Positions 16,408 to 25,212 of a stretch of DNA of 64,000 nt are shown here, in pieces. The stretch comes from Chloroflexota bacterium (GTDB lineage: Bacteria > Chloroflexota > Dehalococcoidia > Lucifugimonadales > SAR202-VII-2), in the NCBI GenBank assembly GCA_003228115.1, contig QEVV01000005.1, positions 62,001 through 126,000 on the forward strand, given 5' to 3'. Each line of letters starts with the position of its first letter. Within the stretch, counting starts at the first letter, position 1. A model generated the notes under the pieces. It did not search any database. It worked only from the letters and a program-made list of their open reading frames with translations, and was not told where the DNA came from. Both the position numbers and the translations under genes were made by a program.

Positions 16408-18648
16408 CTAGCGCTCCTGCAGAACTACGTTTCGCAGGTCCAGCATCCCGAACGGTGTGAAAGATAGGCCATCAACGTAAGGCTTGACCAATTGCTGAGA
16501 CCGGTCGAAGTAGAGAGGGATAGCTGCGGCATCTCCAACAAGCATCCTCTCCACCTGTTGATAGATCTTCTCCCGCTCTTCGATGTCCCCTTCGACGCCG
16601 GCCTGATCAAGCAAGGCATCCACCTCAGCGTTGAGGTAGCGGCCCACATTGTTGGTTGCCCCTCCCCGGAACAGGACGTCCAAGAAATTATGGGGGTCCG
16701 GATAGTCGGCAATCCAACCGTAGGTAAAGAAGCTACCCTCCGGTACGCGGTCAAGGACGTAGTAGTAAAGCTCTGGGTCAATCAATTGGATCTCTACATC
16801 AACGCCCAGGTTCTGCCGCCACATATTGACCAGGGTTGAAATGTCCTGACTCGGCTGTGAGGTGCCAGGGGCAACAAAGAACATGTCTGGCAATCCCGAT
16901 TCACCGTAAGTCGAGGCCGCCAGCAATCGTTTGGCCTCGTCAGGGTCAAAAGGAATGTCTTCAAGGTCTGACGTGAAACCGGGCAGTCCGGGCGGCACGA
17001 AGCCTTGGGCCAGTTCAACTCCGCCACCGAAAACAGACTCCACCAGTGTCTTTCGGTCGGTTGCCAAAAGAAAGGCCCGGCGTACCAGGGGGTCGTCGAA
17101 GGGCGGACGGTCAGCATTGAGGCCCACATAACGAATGCTGAGGTCCGCGATCTCGATGAGTTCCTTGGATAGTGGGTTACTGGCGTCTTGGATTCTCTCC
17201 AATTCGTCGGGAATCACGATCGCGGCATCAATGTCTCCGGCTTCGTACATCAGAGAGGGGATGCCGCCGTGAAGGTGAAACACAACATTGGGTACCGTAG
17301 GAACGGTCCCGTAGTACAGATCGTTCGCCTCCAAGACAATGAGCTTCTGAGCCATCCACTCACGAAGACTAAAGGGCCCGGTGCCATTCGGCGTCACCCA
17401 CCAAGGATCACCTTCCGCCGGCGCAGCATCAATCTGGGCCTGGTCAACAATGAAGGCAACAGGATGGGCCAATTTGGACAAGAAGTAGGCCTTTGGCGCA
17501 TCAATGGTCACCTGCAGGGTCTTCTCGGCAAGAACTTCCAGCCCACTGATTTCCTCAGCATCCCCGGCCATAACCTCGGCAACGCCAATAATGTCGTTCA
17601 GGTATGTACCGACAGTTGAAGAGATCCCAGCCAGCGAAGCTGCCCTAGTCCAGGAGGCTTTAACGTCTTCCGCCGTCACCTTCTTCCCATCGTGGAAAAC
17701 GGCGTTGTCCCGCAGGGTGAAGGTATAGACCAAGCCGTCTTCAGATCGTTCCCACGACTCAGCGAGGTCGGGCTGTAACTGAAGCGACTGATCGAACGAC
17801 ACCAGCCCAGAGAAGATCTGGACAATGTACTGAATGGAACCGCTCTCTTGAGCTATGGCCGGGTCCAGGATAAGCGGCTCCGTTTCGTAAAGGGTTAGGG
17901 CCTCATCCCGTGGGATGCCCAGGGGCTCAGGATCAGTAATCTGGAGGCTGGAGATAATTGACCGAATGTCGTCCAGGTTATTGTCGAACGCCTCTTTGGG
18001 ACCCTCCGCAAAAACAACGTAGTTCCGGGCTCTTTCGACGGTTGCGAAAACGAGGCCTCGTCCTTCCCCGCTCTCGTCCCGCCATTGGTAGCCCGATTGA
18101 AAACCCTTGCGGCCGTCCAGGAGAGTCACTTCTTCCTCTTCGAGCGTGCGGAACCCCGTACGGTCAAAGAGCCCAACAACCAAGAGGTCTACTGCATCAG
18201 CGGGCGTGAGGAGGTTCGTATTGTAGAAAAGGGAGATACCGACGAAAGGTTCTCCTCCGTCCGGTCCCAGCAGCGCAATGCTAGAAGGGGGACCCACCTG
18301 GGGCACACTTTCCCACTCAGGGGGATACCTGACCTCAATGCCAAACACATCGTCGGCGTGGGTCAAGAAATCATCAGGAACCGAAATAGCATCAGATATA
18401 GGTGTGCTGGCCGGAGCGGTGGTCGGGCCTGCCAGGGGAGTCGCCGTTGGATTAGTTTCTGAGGGCTCTGGGCTCTGCGTTGCCGTCGGCGCTGCTCCAT
18501 TGGCTTCAGTGGCCACAGGAGCAAACGTTGAGGTTGCCTGAGCCCCCGCGGCGGTGGGCGCTGCAGTAGAAGTGGACGGCTCGCCAGACCCGCTGGAACA
18601 GGCAACTATAGCGAGCGCAAAAACGGCAACAAGCATAAGAACTTTCAA
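16408..18648 (-). CDS. ABC transporter substrate-binding lipoprotein (family 5) with extra N-terminal domain
   Basis: 746 residues, about 200 more than usual. A lipoprotein signal (ALAIVACSSGSG) is followed by a Ser/Thr/Ala/Pro linker to about residue 90. Residues 90-240 form an added domain (FGIEVRYPPEWESVPQ... ISLFYN... SGYQWRDESGEGRG) that resembles the PsbP/DUF1795 fold. Residues 255-746 are a canonical SBP_bac_5 protein in normal order: LQPDLAESWERSEDGLVYTF, FHDGKKVTAEDV, NGTGPFSLREW, YEAGDIDAA, FDDPLVRRAFLLATDR. Such proteins deliver peptides or other small solutes to Dpp/Opp permeases. The start is a TTG with GGAGG five bases upstream. It has no permease genes on its strand and may use the divergent system at 24149-28638. 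Confidence 0.88.
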   Translation of the reverse strand: MKVLMLVAVFALAIVACSSGSGEPSTSTAAPTAAGAQATSTFAPVATEANGAAPTATQSPEPSETNPTATPLAGPTTAPASTPISDAISVPDDFLTHADDVFGIEVRYPPEWESVPQVGPPSSIALLGPDGGEPFVGISLFYNTNLLTPADAVDLLVVGLFDRTGFRTLEEEEVTLLDGRKGFQSGYQWRDESGEGRGLVFATVERARNYVVFAEGPKEAFDNNLDDIRSIISSLQITDPEPLGIPRDEALTLYETEPLILDPAIAQESGSIQYIVQIFSGLVSFDQSLQLQPDLAESWERSEDGLVYTFTLRDNAVFHDGKKVTAEDVKASWTRAASLAGISSTVGTYLNDIIGVAEVMAGDAEEISGLEVLAEKTLQVTIDAPKAYFLSKLAHPVAFIVDQAQIDAAPAEGDPWWVTPNGTGPFSLREWMAQKLIVLEANDLYYGTVPTVPNVVFHLHGGIPSLMYEAGDIDAAIVIPDELERIQDASNPLSKELIEIADLSIRYVGLNADRPPFDDPLVRRAFLLATDRKTLVESVFGGGVELAQGFVPPGLPGFTSDLEDIPFDPDEAKRLLAASTYGESGLPDMFFVAPGTSQPSQDISTLVNMWRQNLGVDVEIQLIDPELYYYVLDRVPEGSFFTYGWIADYPDPHNFLDVLFRGGATNNVGRYLNAEVDALLDQAGVEGDIEEREKIYQQVERMLVGDAAAIPLYFDRSQQLVKPYVDGLSFTPFGMLDLRNVVLQER

Positions 18649-18683
18649 CAGAACCTCCGTTGTTGGAGCCGAGCGTGCAGTAA

Positions 18684-18712
18684 GTACTATCGTTCTTTTA
18701 GAATTGCGTCAA
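18684..18712 (-). promoter_or_regulatory. Promoter for the substrate-binding lipoprotein gene
   Basis: On the minus strand: TTGACG (18712-18707), 17-base spacer, TAGTAC (18689-18684). The distance to the TTG start is about 35 bases. The -35 matches at five of six positions; the -10 is weak. Confidence 0.45.
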
Positions 18713-18883
18713 TGAATGGTGATACATCTCACCAGCGTGCCCTCGGCTTGGGCAATGGTATATTGCATAGCGCCTGTGATCTAAATACTAAGACAGGCCC
18801 GAATACAAGTTGGGGCTTCGCCCATTTTCCTACCCCGGCAAGGGCTTAGCGCCTGTGGGCCTGGGGCGACCGCCAAACAACCA

Positions 18884-21298
18884 GTGAGGAAATACTTGCA
18901 CATTAGCCGCCGCTTCATCTTGCCATTTCTTGCTCTCCTAGCGCTGATACCAGCAACCCTGTGGGCGGATGAGGGTGATGCCGACCTCAGCCAGATTAGA
19001 CCAATTGACCTGGTTTCTCCCTCAGAATCTTGGAGCGATTTCCTTTCTGGCCGAGTGTGGATGATCGCCAATGGTCTGGACCCGGTGCTGAGCATCGGCC
19101 TGGGTAGCGTCAAGGATGCTCCTGCAAACTCGGGTATTTTGTCACCGGCCGCACAGGCCGGAGGCGGTGCCGCCGCCTTGGTGCCCTATCGCGACCCCTC
19201 CACGAAGTTCAGCCGGAACGTCCTTGTTTCAGAAGACGTTTCACCCTTCCCCTTCCAGACCGAGCCAAGTCTTGCGGTCGATCCGAAGGACCCGGACCAC
19301 CTCCTCTTGGGGCTCATCGATTACGGATTCCCCAACATGATCACCTACTCCAGCATAGATGGCGGCGCAAGCTGGGACGGCCCCAACGGGGCCAAGTACC
19401 CCAGGCAAGACCTTGCCTCCGCTGGCGATCCCATCGTCGCATTTGACCGGAACGGGGGTGCCTATCTTGCCTACATCTCCCTGGACGTTGAGGAATTCAC
19501 CATTGGGCCCTTCCTAGCCCAGGCCATAATTTCCGGCATCGCTGTGGCTCGTTCCTCCGATGGAGGGTTCAATTGGGAGGAGTCGATCGATTCGACGCGT
19601 AGCACGGTAGCGACCCAACTCCTTCCAAGCACGGACGGCCGCCTCAGAGGCGAGATCAAGACCGGCTTTCTCGACAAACCTTGGATGGCCATCGGCCCGC
19701 ACCCGACCGAACCAGAGAAAGATGTCATCTACATTGCCTATACCAAGTTCGTGGATACAGCAAACATCTTCTGGATAGACGAACTTCCCGTGCTCAGCGG
19801 CGTTAGTCTCGAAACGGTCATTGAGCTCGTCAAATCTGAGGACGGTGGCATAACCTGGACTCAACCCATAGAAGTGAGCCCCAGGGCCTCCTACAACATT
19901 CTGCTTAATGCAGAAGAAACGGGCCCTGCCGAGCAACAAGAATTGGGCCCAGCAACGGGCGCACGGCAAATCGTGCAAGGGCCTGATGTCGATGTCGCTG
20001 ACGATGGCGCCGTTTACGTCGCATGGATGGACTCAACGAATGACGACTCATTTGAAGGGCGCGCCGAGATCCGAATTGCCCGCTCCGACAACGCAGGGGC
20101 CACCTTCCAGTCACCGGTCGTGGCCGCGGCCTTCCTGGAACCTTCCTTCCGCGCCCGCAACCTGCCCTTCCGCTCTTGGTCTTCGGCGTTTCCCAAGCTT
20201 GGCATCACCCCCAACGGAAACGTTACGGTGCTGTGGATGGGGCTGCCGACCGACGACCCTCAGGACGACGGCGATGTCTTTTCAGCAACCTCAACCGACC
20301 AAGGCAGAACTTGGTCTCGCCGAATCAAGGTAAATGACGACGAAACCTCAGCGTTCCAGTTCTTCCCCGAACTAACTTCAGACCCTGACGGGAACCTGCA
20401 CGCCATGTGGGGTGATTTCCGCGACGACCGCGACCATGTGAGCTATCACATCTACTATTCGACATCGGAGGACAACGGTCAGACCTGGAGCCAGAACAGC
20501 CGGGTCACAGACTTCCCTTCCAACCCCAATAGGGCCTTCCCCGGTGGCCGCTTCATCGGCGATTACTTCGCCATAACCGCCAATGAAAAAGATGTCTACA
20601 TGGTGTGGTCGGATAGCCGCCTCGGGGAGTTCGGCCCCGCCAACCAGAAGATCGCCTTCGCTCGGACGCGCTTGATGCCTCAGCCCTCAATATTCATCTC
20701 GCCTCCGTCTGGCCCGGCTGGCGAGGACGTCATAATCCAGGGGTTTAACTTCCAAGCGCAGCAAGACATCTTCGTCCAGGTGGACGGGGTCATCCTTTCC
20801 ACAGCCCGGACCCAAGCGGATGGCGGATTCAGCACGCAGATCTTCATGCCGATTTCCGGTGAGGGGCCTCACGATGTCCGGGTCATAGAGTCATCCGGTA
20901 ACGTAGCTAGTACTTCCTTCTTCATGGACTTCGGCTTTGATAACGTTCAGGAAACGACCGACAAACTGGACGTGCTCATCGAAACCGTCGCCGACCTCGA
21001 TGTCGGTGCAGGTGGCGAAAGCGCCACGACCGAACAAATGGCCGCGGAAATCCAGGAACTCGTTGCAGCCGTGAACGCGTTGAACGCACGGCCCGTCCTT
21101 GAGCCCCATAACGATGGACTGTCTCGGATAGCCTTGGGGCTCGGCTCTGGAGCGGCCCTTCTAGCACTGGCCGCCGTGGCTTGGGCCATCACCGTTGCTC
21201 GTCGTTCTCCGCCCCCTGCTCCAGCACCCGCGGCGCCGCCAGTAATCGAACCCACGATCCCAGAGCGCCGGGAAGGGGCTGACAGTACCGATGAGTAA
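18884..21298 (+). CDS. Secreted BNR/Asp-box beta-propeller (sialidase-like) with C-terminal membrane anchor
   Basis: 804 residues. A signal peptide (hydrophobic core to about residue 27) is followed by a beta-propeller, about 70-600, with repeated Asp-box motifs: SIDGGASW, SSDGGFNW, SEDGGITW, STDQGRTW, SEDNGQTW. An Ig/IPT-like domain (about 600-685, PSIFISPPSGPAGEDVIIQG) follows, then a helical stalk and one TM helix (about 750-780) with an RR stop. Known: the fold occurs in exo-sialidases and related glycan-binding proteins. The arginine triad needed for sialidase activity was not identified, so binding rather than hydrolysis is possible. The start is a GTG. The stop overlaps the next gene by 8 bases, linking it to the peptide transport operon. 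Confidence 0.82.
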   Translation: MRKYLHISRRFILPFLALLALIPATLWADEGDADLSQIRPIDLVSPSESWSDFLSGRVWMIANGLDPVLSIGLGSVKDAPANSGILSPAAQAGGGAAALVPYRDPSTKFSRNVLVSEDVSPFPFQTEPSLAVDPKDPDHLLLGLIDYGFPNMITYSSIDGGASWDGPNGAKYPRQDLASAGDPIVAFDRNGGAYLAYISLDVEEFTIGPFLAQAIISGIAVARSSDGGFNWEESIDSTRSTVATQLLPSTDGRLRGEIKTGFLDKPWMAIGPHPTEPEKDVIYIAYTKFVDTANIFWIDELPVLSGVSLETVIELVKSEDGGITWTQPIEVSPRASYNILLNAEETGPAEQQELGPATGARQIVQGPDVDVADDGAVYVAWMDSTNDDSFEGRAEIRIARSDNAGATFQSPVVAAAFLEPSFRARNLPFRSWSSAFPKLGITPNGNVTVLWMGLPTDDPQDDGDVFSATSTDQGRTWSRRIKVNDDETSAFQFFPELTSDPDGNLHAMWGDFRDDRDHVSYHIYYSTSEDNGQTWSQNSRVTDFPSNPNRAFPGGRFIGDYFAITANEKDVYMVWSDSRLGEFGPANQKIAFARTRLMPQPSIFISPPSGPAGEDVIIQGFNFQAQQDIFVQVDGVILSTARTQADGGFSTQIFMPISGEGPHDVRVIESSGNVASTSFFMDFGFDNVQETTDKLDVLIETVADLDVGAGGESATTEQMAAEIQELVAAVNALNARPVLEPHNDGLSRIALGLGSGAALLALAAVAWAITVARRSPPPAPAPAAPPVIEPTIPERREGADSTDE

Positions 21299-23819
21299 GC
21301 GCTTGTTGATGGTCATTATGGTCTCGGCTCTTGTCCTAGGCATAAATTTCGTGCCCTATGCCTCAGCCCAGGGAGACACCTACTCCCCACCGCACCAAAA
21401 CCCTGGCCCGGCCTCAGACCGCATCAGGTTCAGGTCGGTCCATGTTGACTTGGCGGGAGCTTCCCTTGAAGCCGGGGACATCGACTACTACATGTTCAGT
21501 CTCAAAACGGAGGCCGCCCGTCAGGCCGCCAACAACGAAGACATTACCCTCTACCGGGCTCCGGCCTCCTCGATCTCGCTGTTGTTGAATCCAGCGCCCG
21601 CTCCCGAGGGCGAACTCAATCCCTTCTCGATCAAGGACGTTCGATACGCCCTCCAGTACGCCGTCAACCGCCAGTTCATCGCACAGGAAATCTATAAGGG
21701 CCTTGCCGAGCCGATGCTCGCCCATGTTGGCCCGTTTGACTACGACTACCAGACCACATACCAGTTGCTCAAAGAGCAGGACATCACCTACGACCCTGAA
21801 TTCGCCGCTCAGCTTGTGGCACAGGCCATGAACGGCGCTGGTGCGACGCTCGTGGGTGGACGGTGGGAATACGAAGGGAAGCCCATCCGGCTCAATTTCA
21901 TCATCCGAGTTGAGGACGAACGCCGGGACGTTGGTGACCTCATTCGGGCCGAACTAGAGGATCTCGGCTTCACGATCAGCACTTCCTATCTGAACTTCGC
22001 CCCGGCCATTCTCAGCGTCTACAGTTCAGACCCTCAGCTCATGCAGTGGCATCTCTATACCGAGGGTTGGGGACGAGGCTCAGCAGAACGGTATGACTAC
22101 GCCACCGTCAACAGCATGGCCGCCCCCTGGCTTGGCAACATGCCTGGCTGGCAAGAGGTCGGCTTCTGGCAGTATGAGAACCAGCGCCTCGACGACCTTG
22201 GCAAACAGCTTTTCCAGGGCGTCTTCCAAAACGCGGCGGAGCGCGATGCCATCTACCAAGAGATGACGGGCATCGCCATCGACGAATCAGTTCGTATCTG
22301 GCTGGCCACGGTCGTGAATAGCCTTCCAGCCGCCAACAACCTCCAAGGCGTGACAGAAGACGTCACCGCCGGCCCGAAGTCCATCTGGACACTCCGAGAG
22401 GCGTACATCCCAGGCCGTGACACCCTGGAAGTAGGCAACCTTTGGGTCGCTACGCCCCGCACGACCTGGAACCCCATAGGCGGCTTCGGCGATGTCTACA
22501 GCGTGGACATCTGGCGCACCATTAACGACCCACCTCTGTGGCGAGACCCGTTCTCTGGCGACCCCGTTCCGTTCCGAGCCACCTACGATGTCACGACAGC
22601 AGGCCCCGCCGGAAAGCTGGACGTCCCTGCTGGCACCGTCCAATGGGACGCAGTTGGCGACAGATTCGCTCCGGTAGCGCCAGGGGCCAGAGCTACCAGC
22701 AAGGTCGTCTTTGATTACTCCAAGTACTTTCAATCCAAGTGGCATCACGGCCAGTCAATCACGATGGCGGATGTCCTGTACTCCATCGCCCAGCGTTTCG
22801 AACTGGCTCTGGACGAAGACAAGTCCCGCATTGAGGTCGCCCTGGCGGTCACGAGCTTGCCGTTCTTGGAGACGGTGCGAGGCATCCGTGTCCTCGATGA
22901 CGACAGATTGGAAGTCTACGTCGATTACTGGCACTTTGCGGAAGACTACATAGCTGACTACGCAAGCATCAGCGGGCTCTCCATGCCCTGGGAAGTGTTG
23001 GCCGCGATGGACGAGGTTGTGTTCGAGGACCGGCGCGCCGCTTACAGCGCAACCTCTGCGCAGCGCTTCAGCGTTCCTTGGATCAACCTGGTCTTGGACA
23101 ACGACAGCCGTTTGGTACGACGCGCTCTGCTCAGCATGCAGGATGAGGACCGGTTCCCCAGCGGCGTCTTTGAGGTCGGCGGCAAGTCCTACGTCTCCAA
23201 CCAAGATGCCCAGCAGCGTTACGAAGCCGCCCTGGCCTGGATCGCCGAGTACGGCATGGCGGTGATCAGCAACGGGCCATTCCAACTCGTGCGCTACGAC
23301 CCACCGGCCCAGTTCGCAGAGGTTGAAGCATTCCGCGACCCGACCTACCCCTTCAAACCCGGTGATTGGTACCACGGAAGTCCACCGGCGGTGACCCTCC
23401 GGTCGGTGGAGACAACCAGCGTGGGTATTGGTTCCTCCGCTTCCTTCGACTTCCAGATCCTGGGGCCGGGCGAAAAGGGCGCTCGCTATGTACTTCGCAA
23501 CCCAGCCACCGGCGCAGTCCTGGGCAGCGGTACCGCCAGCACTGCAAACAATGAAGACTATTCCATCGACCTTCCATCATCATTGACTGGCGGGCTTGCT
23601 CCCGGCCTTTATCATCTGTTCGTCCTGGGCTTCAGCGACCAGGTGTCCACCCCTGTAGAGCGCCGCGTTGATCTGGATGTCGTCGTTGGACAACCCGACG
23701 CACCAACATCGGCGCCTACGGATGTGTCGTCCACCCCGACGCCAGCCGCCACAGCCGTACCGAGAAGCAGCGGTGGCTTCTGCTCCGGCCCGTCAAGGAT
23801 GTACGAAGAGACAAGATAG
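21291..23819 (+). CDS. ABC transporter substrate-binding protein (family 5), apparently circularly permuted
   Basis: 842 residues with a signal peptide (MSKRLLMVIM... ASAQ). The SBP_bac_5 landmarks are in a shifted order. Right behind the signal come those normally found in the second half: SLEAGDIDYYMF (about 57-68), SIKDVRYALQYAVNRQFI (about 112-129), then IRAELEDLGF and the WGRGSAERYDY region. Only after that come those normally near the N-terminus: TTWNPIGGFGDVYS (about 390), KWHHGQSITMADVLYSI (about 483), and SNGPFQLVRYDPPA (about 658), where a normal protein would continue to GDID. An Ig-like beta domain (about 700-790) and a Thr/Pro tail end the protein. The lipoprotein at 16408 has the normal order for comparison. 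Inferred: delivers oligopeptides or similar solutes to the permeases downstream. Confidence 0.82.
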   Translation: MSKRLLMVIMVSALVLGINFVPYASAQGDTYSPPHQNPGPASDRIRFRSVHVDLAGASLEAGDIDYYMFSLKTEAARQAANNEDITLYRAPASSISLLLNPAPAPEGELNPFSIKDVRYALQYAVNRQFIAQEIYKGLAEPMLAHVGPFDYDYQTTYQLLKEQDITYDPEFAAQLVAQAMNGAGATLVGGRWEYEGKPIRLNFIIRVEDERRDVGDLIRAELEDLGFTISTSYLNFAPAILSVYSSDPQLMQWHLYTEGWGRGSAERYDYATVNSMAAPWLGNMPGWQEVGFWQYENQRLDDLGKQLFQGVFQNAAERDAIYQEMTGIAIDESVRIWLATVVNSLPAANNLQGVTEDVTAGPKSIWTLREAYIPGRDTLEVGNLWVATPRTTWNPIGGFGDVYSVDIWRTINDPPLWRDPFSGDPVPFRATYDVTTAGPAGKLDVPAGTVQWDAVGDRFAPVAPGARATSKVVFDYSKYFQSKWHHGQSITMADVLYSIAQRFELALDEDKSRIEVALAVTSLPFLETVRGIRVLDDDRLEVYVDYWHFAEDYIADYASISGLSMPWEVLAAMDEVVFEDRRAAYSATSAQRFSVPWINLVLDNDSRLVRRALLSMQDEDRFPSGVFEVGGKSYVSNQDAQQRYEAALAWIAEYGMAVISNGPFQLVRYDPPAQFAEVEAFRDPTYPFKPGDWYHGSPPAVTLRSVETTSVGIGSSASFDFQILGPGEKGARYVLRNPATGAVLGSGTASTANNEDYSIDLPSSLTGGLAPGLYHLFVLGFSDQVSTPVERRVDLDVVVGQPDAPTSAPTDVSSTPTPAATAVPRSSGGFCSGPSRMYEETR

Positions 23820-24148
23820 ACTCAGGGCAACCTTGCCCGATTACCTTGTCTCTCACCGCCAAAGGACGTCTCTGAGGATGGGCCGCAGTTAAGGGAATCG
23901 TCATGCAGAGGAGTCGGTTGAACCCGCCTGCCATTAGCCGCCTCCCGCCGACGAAGCATCTCGCGTCGGTCATCCTCATCCTTTGCAGTACCATGACACC
24001 CTGGACATTGTCGTTGGCCACTGAGTTAAGTGTCAGTTCATAGCCAACAAGATTTCTCTCTCCGCTCGAAATGACAAGATCTTATGGTCCACTCCGCAAC
24101 GGCTGCTTTAGAACATTGCGCTCATAGACTGGCCAACCAGGAGACTCC
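23820..24148. other. Intergenic gap within the transporter cluster
   Basis: 329 bases between the substrate-binding protein and DppB-type genes, wide for an operon. It holds repeat R1 copy B (23900-23963) and, at about 24049-24082, a GATTTCTC...CCGCTCGAAATGACAAG segment like other dispersed repeats (compare about 16320-16360). No gene is seen. Confidence 0.6.
23900..23963 (+). repeat. Dispersed intergenic repeat R1, copy B
   Basis: Starts GTCATGCAGAGGAGTCGGTT and ends CCGCCGACGAAGCATCTCG. It aligns with copies at 9112-9180 and 28722-28789, with the highest identity at both ends. Confidence 0.85.
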
Positions 24149-25204
24149 ATGTCTCTAGCCATGACGCTCGCAATGAGAGGGCTCTCTCTACTAGGCGTCC
24201 TGCTGGCCGTCCTTGTCTTGCTGGTGGTTGTTCTGGGCGCAACCGGCTTTTCCGACGGCATCCTCAAAGCGGTCGTCAATGAAGACATCCGAGCGATGCG
24301 GACGGGCCTGGCCCAAACAATCCGCGATCCCGACGACCTCGAATTTGCCTTGGACGCCCAACGAGCAGAGCTGGAACGCTTCTATGGGCTCGACGAACCC
24401 TGGTACCAACGACTTCCAGACATGGTGCGCCGGGTAATAACCCTCGACCTGGGAGAAGCGCGAACCCTACGCACTTTTGAAGGCAGCGCCCATGTATTGA
24501 GCCTGGTCATGGAGCGCCTTCCCTACACTGTCCTGCTTCTCACGTCGTCCATGGCCATCACTGCCGTACTGGGTCTCCTGATAGGCGTGAAACTGGCAAC
24601 CATGGTCGGAAGCAAGCTTGACCGCATCGTGTCGTACGCTTCGGCGGTGTCCTATGCCCTCCCTGCCTGGTGGGCGGGCATTCTCCTGATCTTGCTGTTG
24701 GCGTTCCAGCTACGTTGGCTGCCCGCGGGCGGCCTCTACAGTTCACCACCACCGGAAGCCGGGCTTGAGCGCTTCCTTGACCTATTGTGGCACGCCGTCC
24801 TGCCGGTGCTCACGCTGGTAATAGTGTCGTTGGGCTCCTGGACGTACACCGTGCGGACAATGGTGCTGAACACGGCCCAGGAATTCTTCGTAACCGTAGC
24901 AAGGGCGAAGGGCTTGCCGGAAGGCCAGGTCATGAGGCGGTACATCCTCCGCGTGGCTGCACCACCAATTGCCACGAATCTTGTCCTGGGCCTCGCTGCC
25001 TCCTTAGGCGGCGCAATCCTGACAGAAACCGTATTCAATTGGCCTGGCATGGGCCGCCTGTATTACGAAGCAATTCTAGGGGCCGATGAGTCGGTCATCG
25101 TTGCTTTGACCTTCATGTTCACCTTGCTGTACGTCGCCGCCAGGTTCCTCCTGGAAGTCCTGTATATCGTGCTCGACCCCCGAATCCGGTACTCGGAGCG
25201 ATAG
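24149..25204 (+). CDS. ABC transporter permease, DppB-type
   Basis: 351 residues with about six membrane helices. It is a transmembrane subunit of a peptide/opine/nickel-type importer. The family-typical ERFYGLDEPWYQRLPD segment lies before the second helix, the BPD_transp domain covers about 120-340, and the coupling EAA loop is in FFVTVARAKGLPEGQVMRRYILR. It ends LDPRIRYSER as DppB proteins do. AGGAG lies before the ATG. The next permease gene starts 8 bases after the stop, so the two form a heterodimeric channel. Confidence 0.92.
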   Translation: MSLAMTLAMRGLSLLGVLLAVLVLLVVVLGATGFSDGILKAVVNEDIRAMRTGLAQTIRDPDDLEFALDAQRAELERFYGLDEPWYQRLPDMVRRVITLDLGEARTLRTFEGSAHVLSLVMERLPYTVLLLTSSMAITAVLGLLIGVKLATMVGSKLDRIVSYASAVSYALPAWWAGILLILLLAFQLRWLPAGGLYSSPPPEAGLERFLDLLWHAVLPVLTLVIVSLGSWTYTVRTMVLNTAQEFFVTVARAKGLPEGQVMRRYILRVAAPPIATNLVLGLAASLGGAILTETVFNWPGMGRLYYEAILGADESVIVALTFMFTLLYVAARFLLEVLYIVLDPRIRYSER

Positions 25205-25212
25205 CACATCTC

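Noticed and set aside
23790-23900. Possible frameshift at the C-terminus of the substrate-binding protein that hides a membrane anchor.
   Set aside because: The other two frames after GGFCSGPSR contain no hydrophobic segment followed by basic residues.
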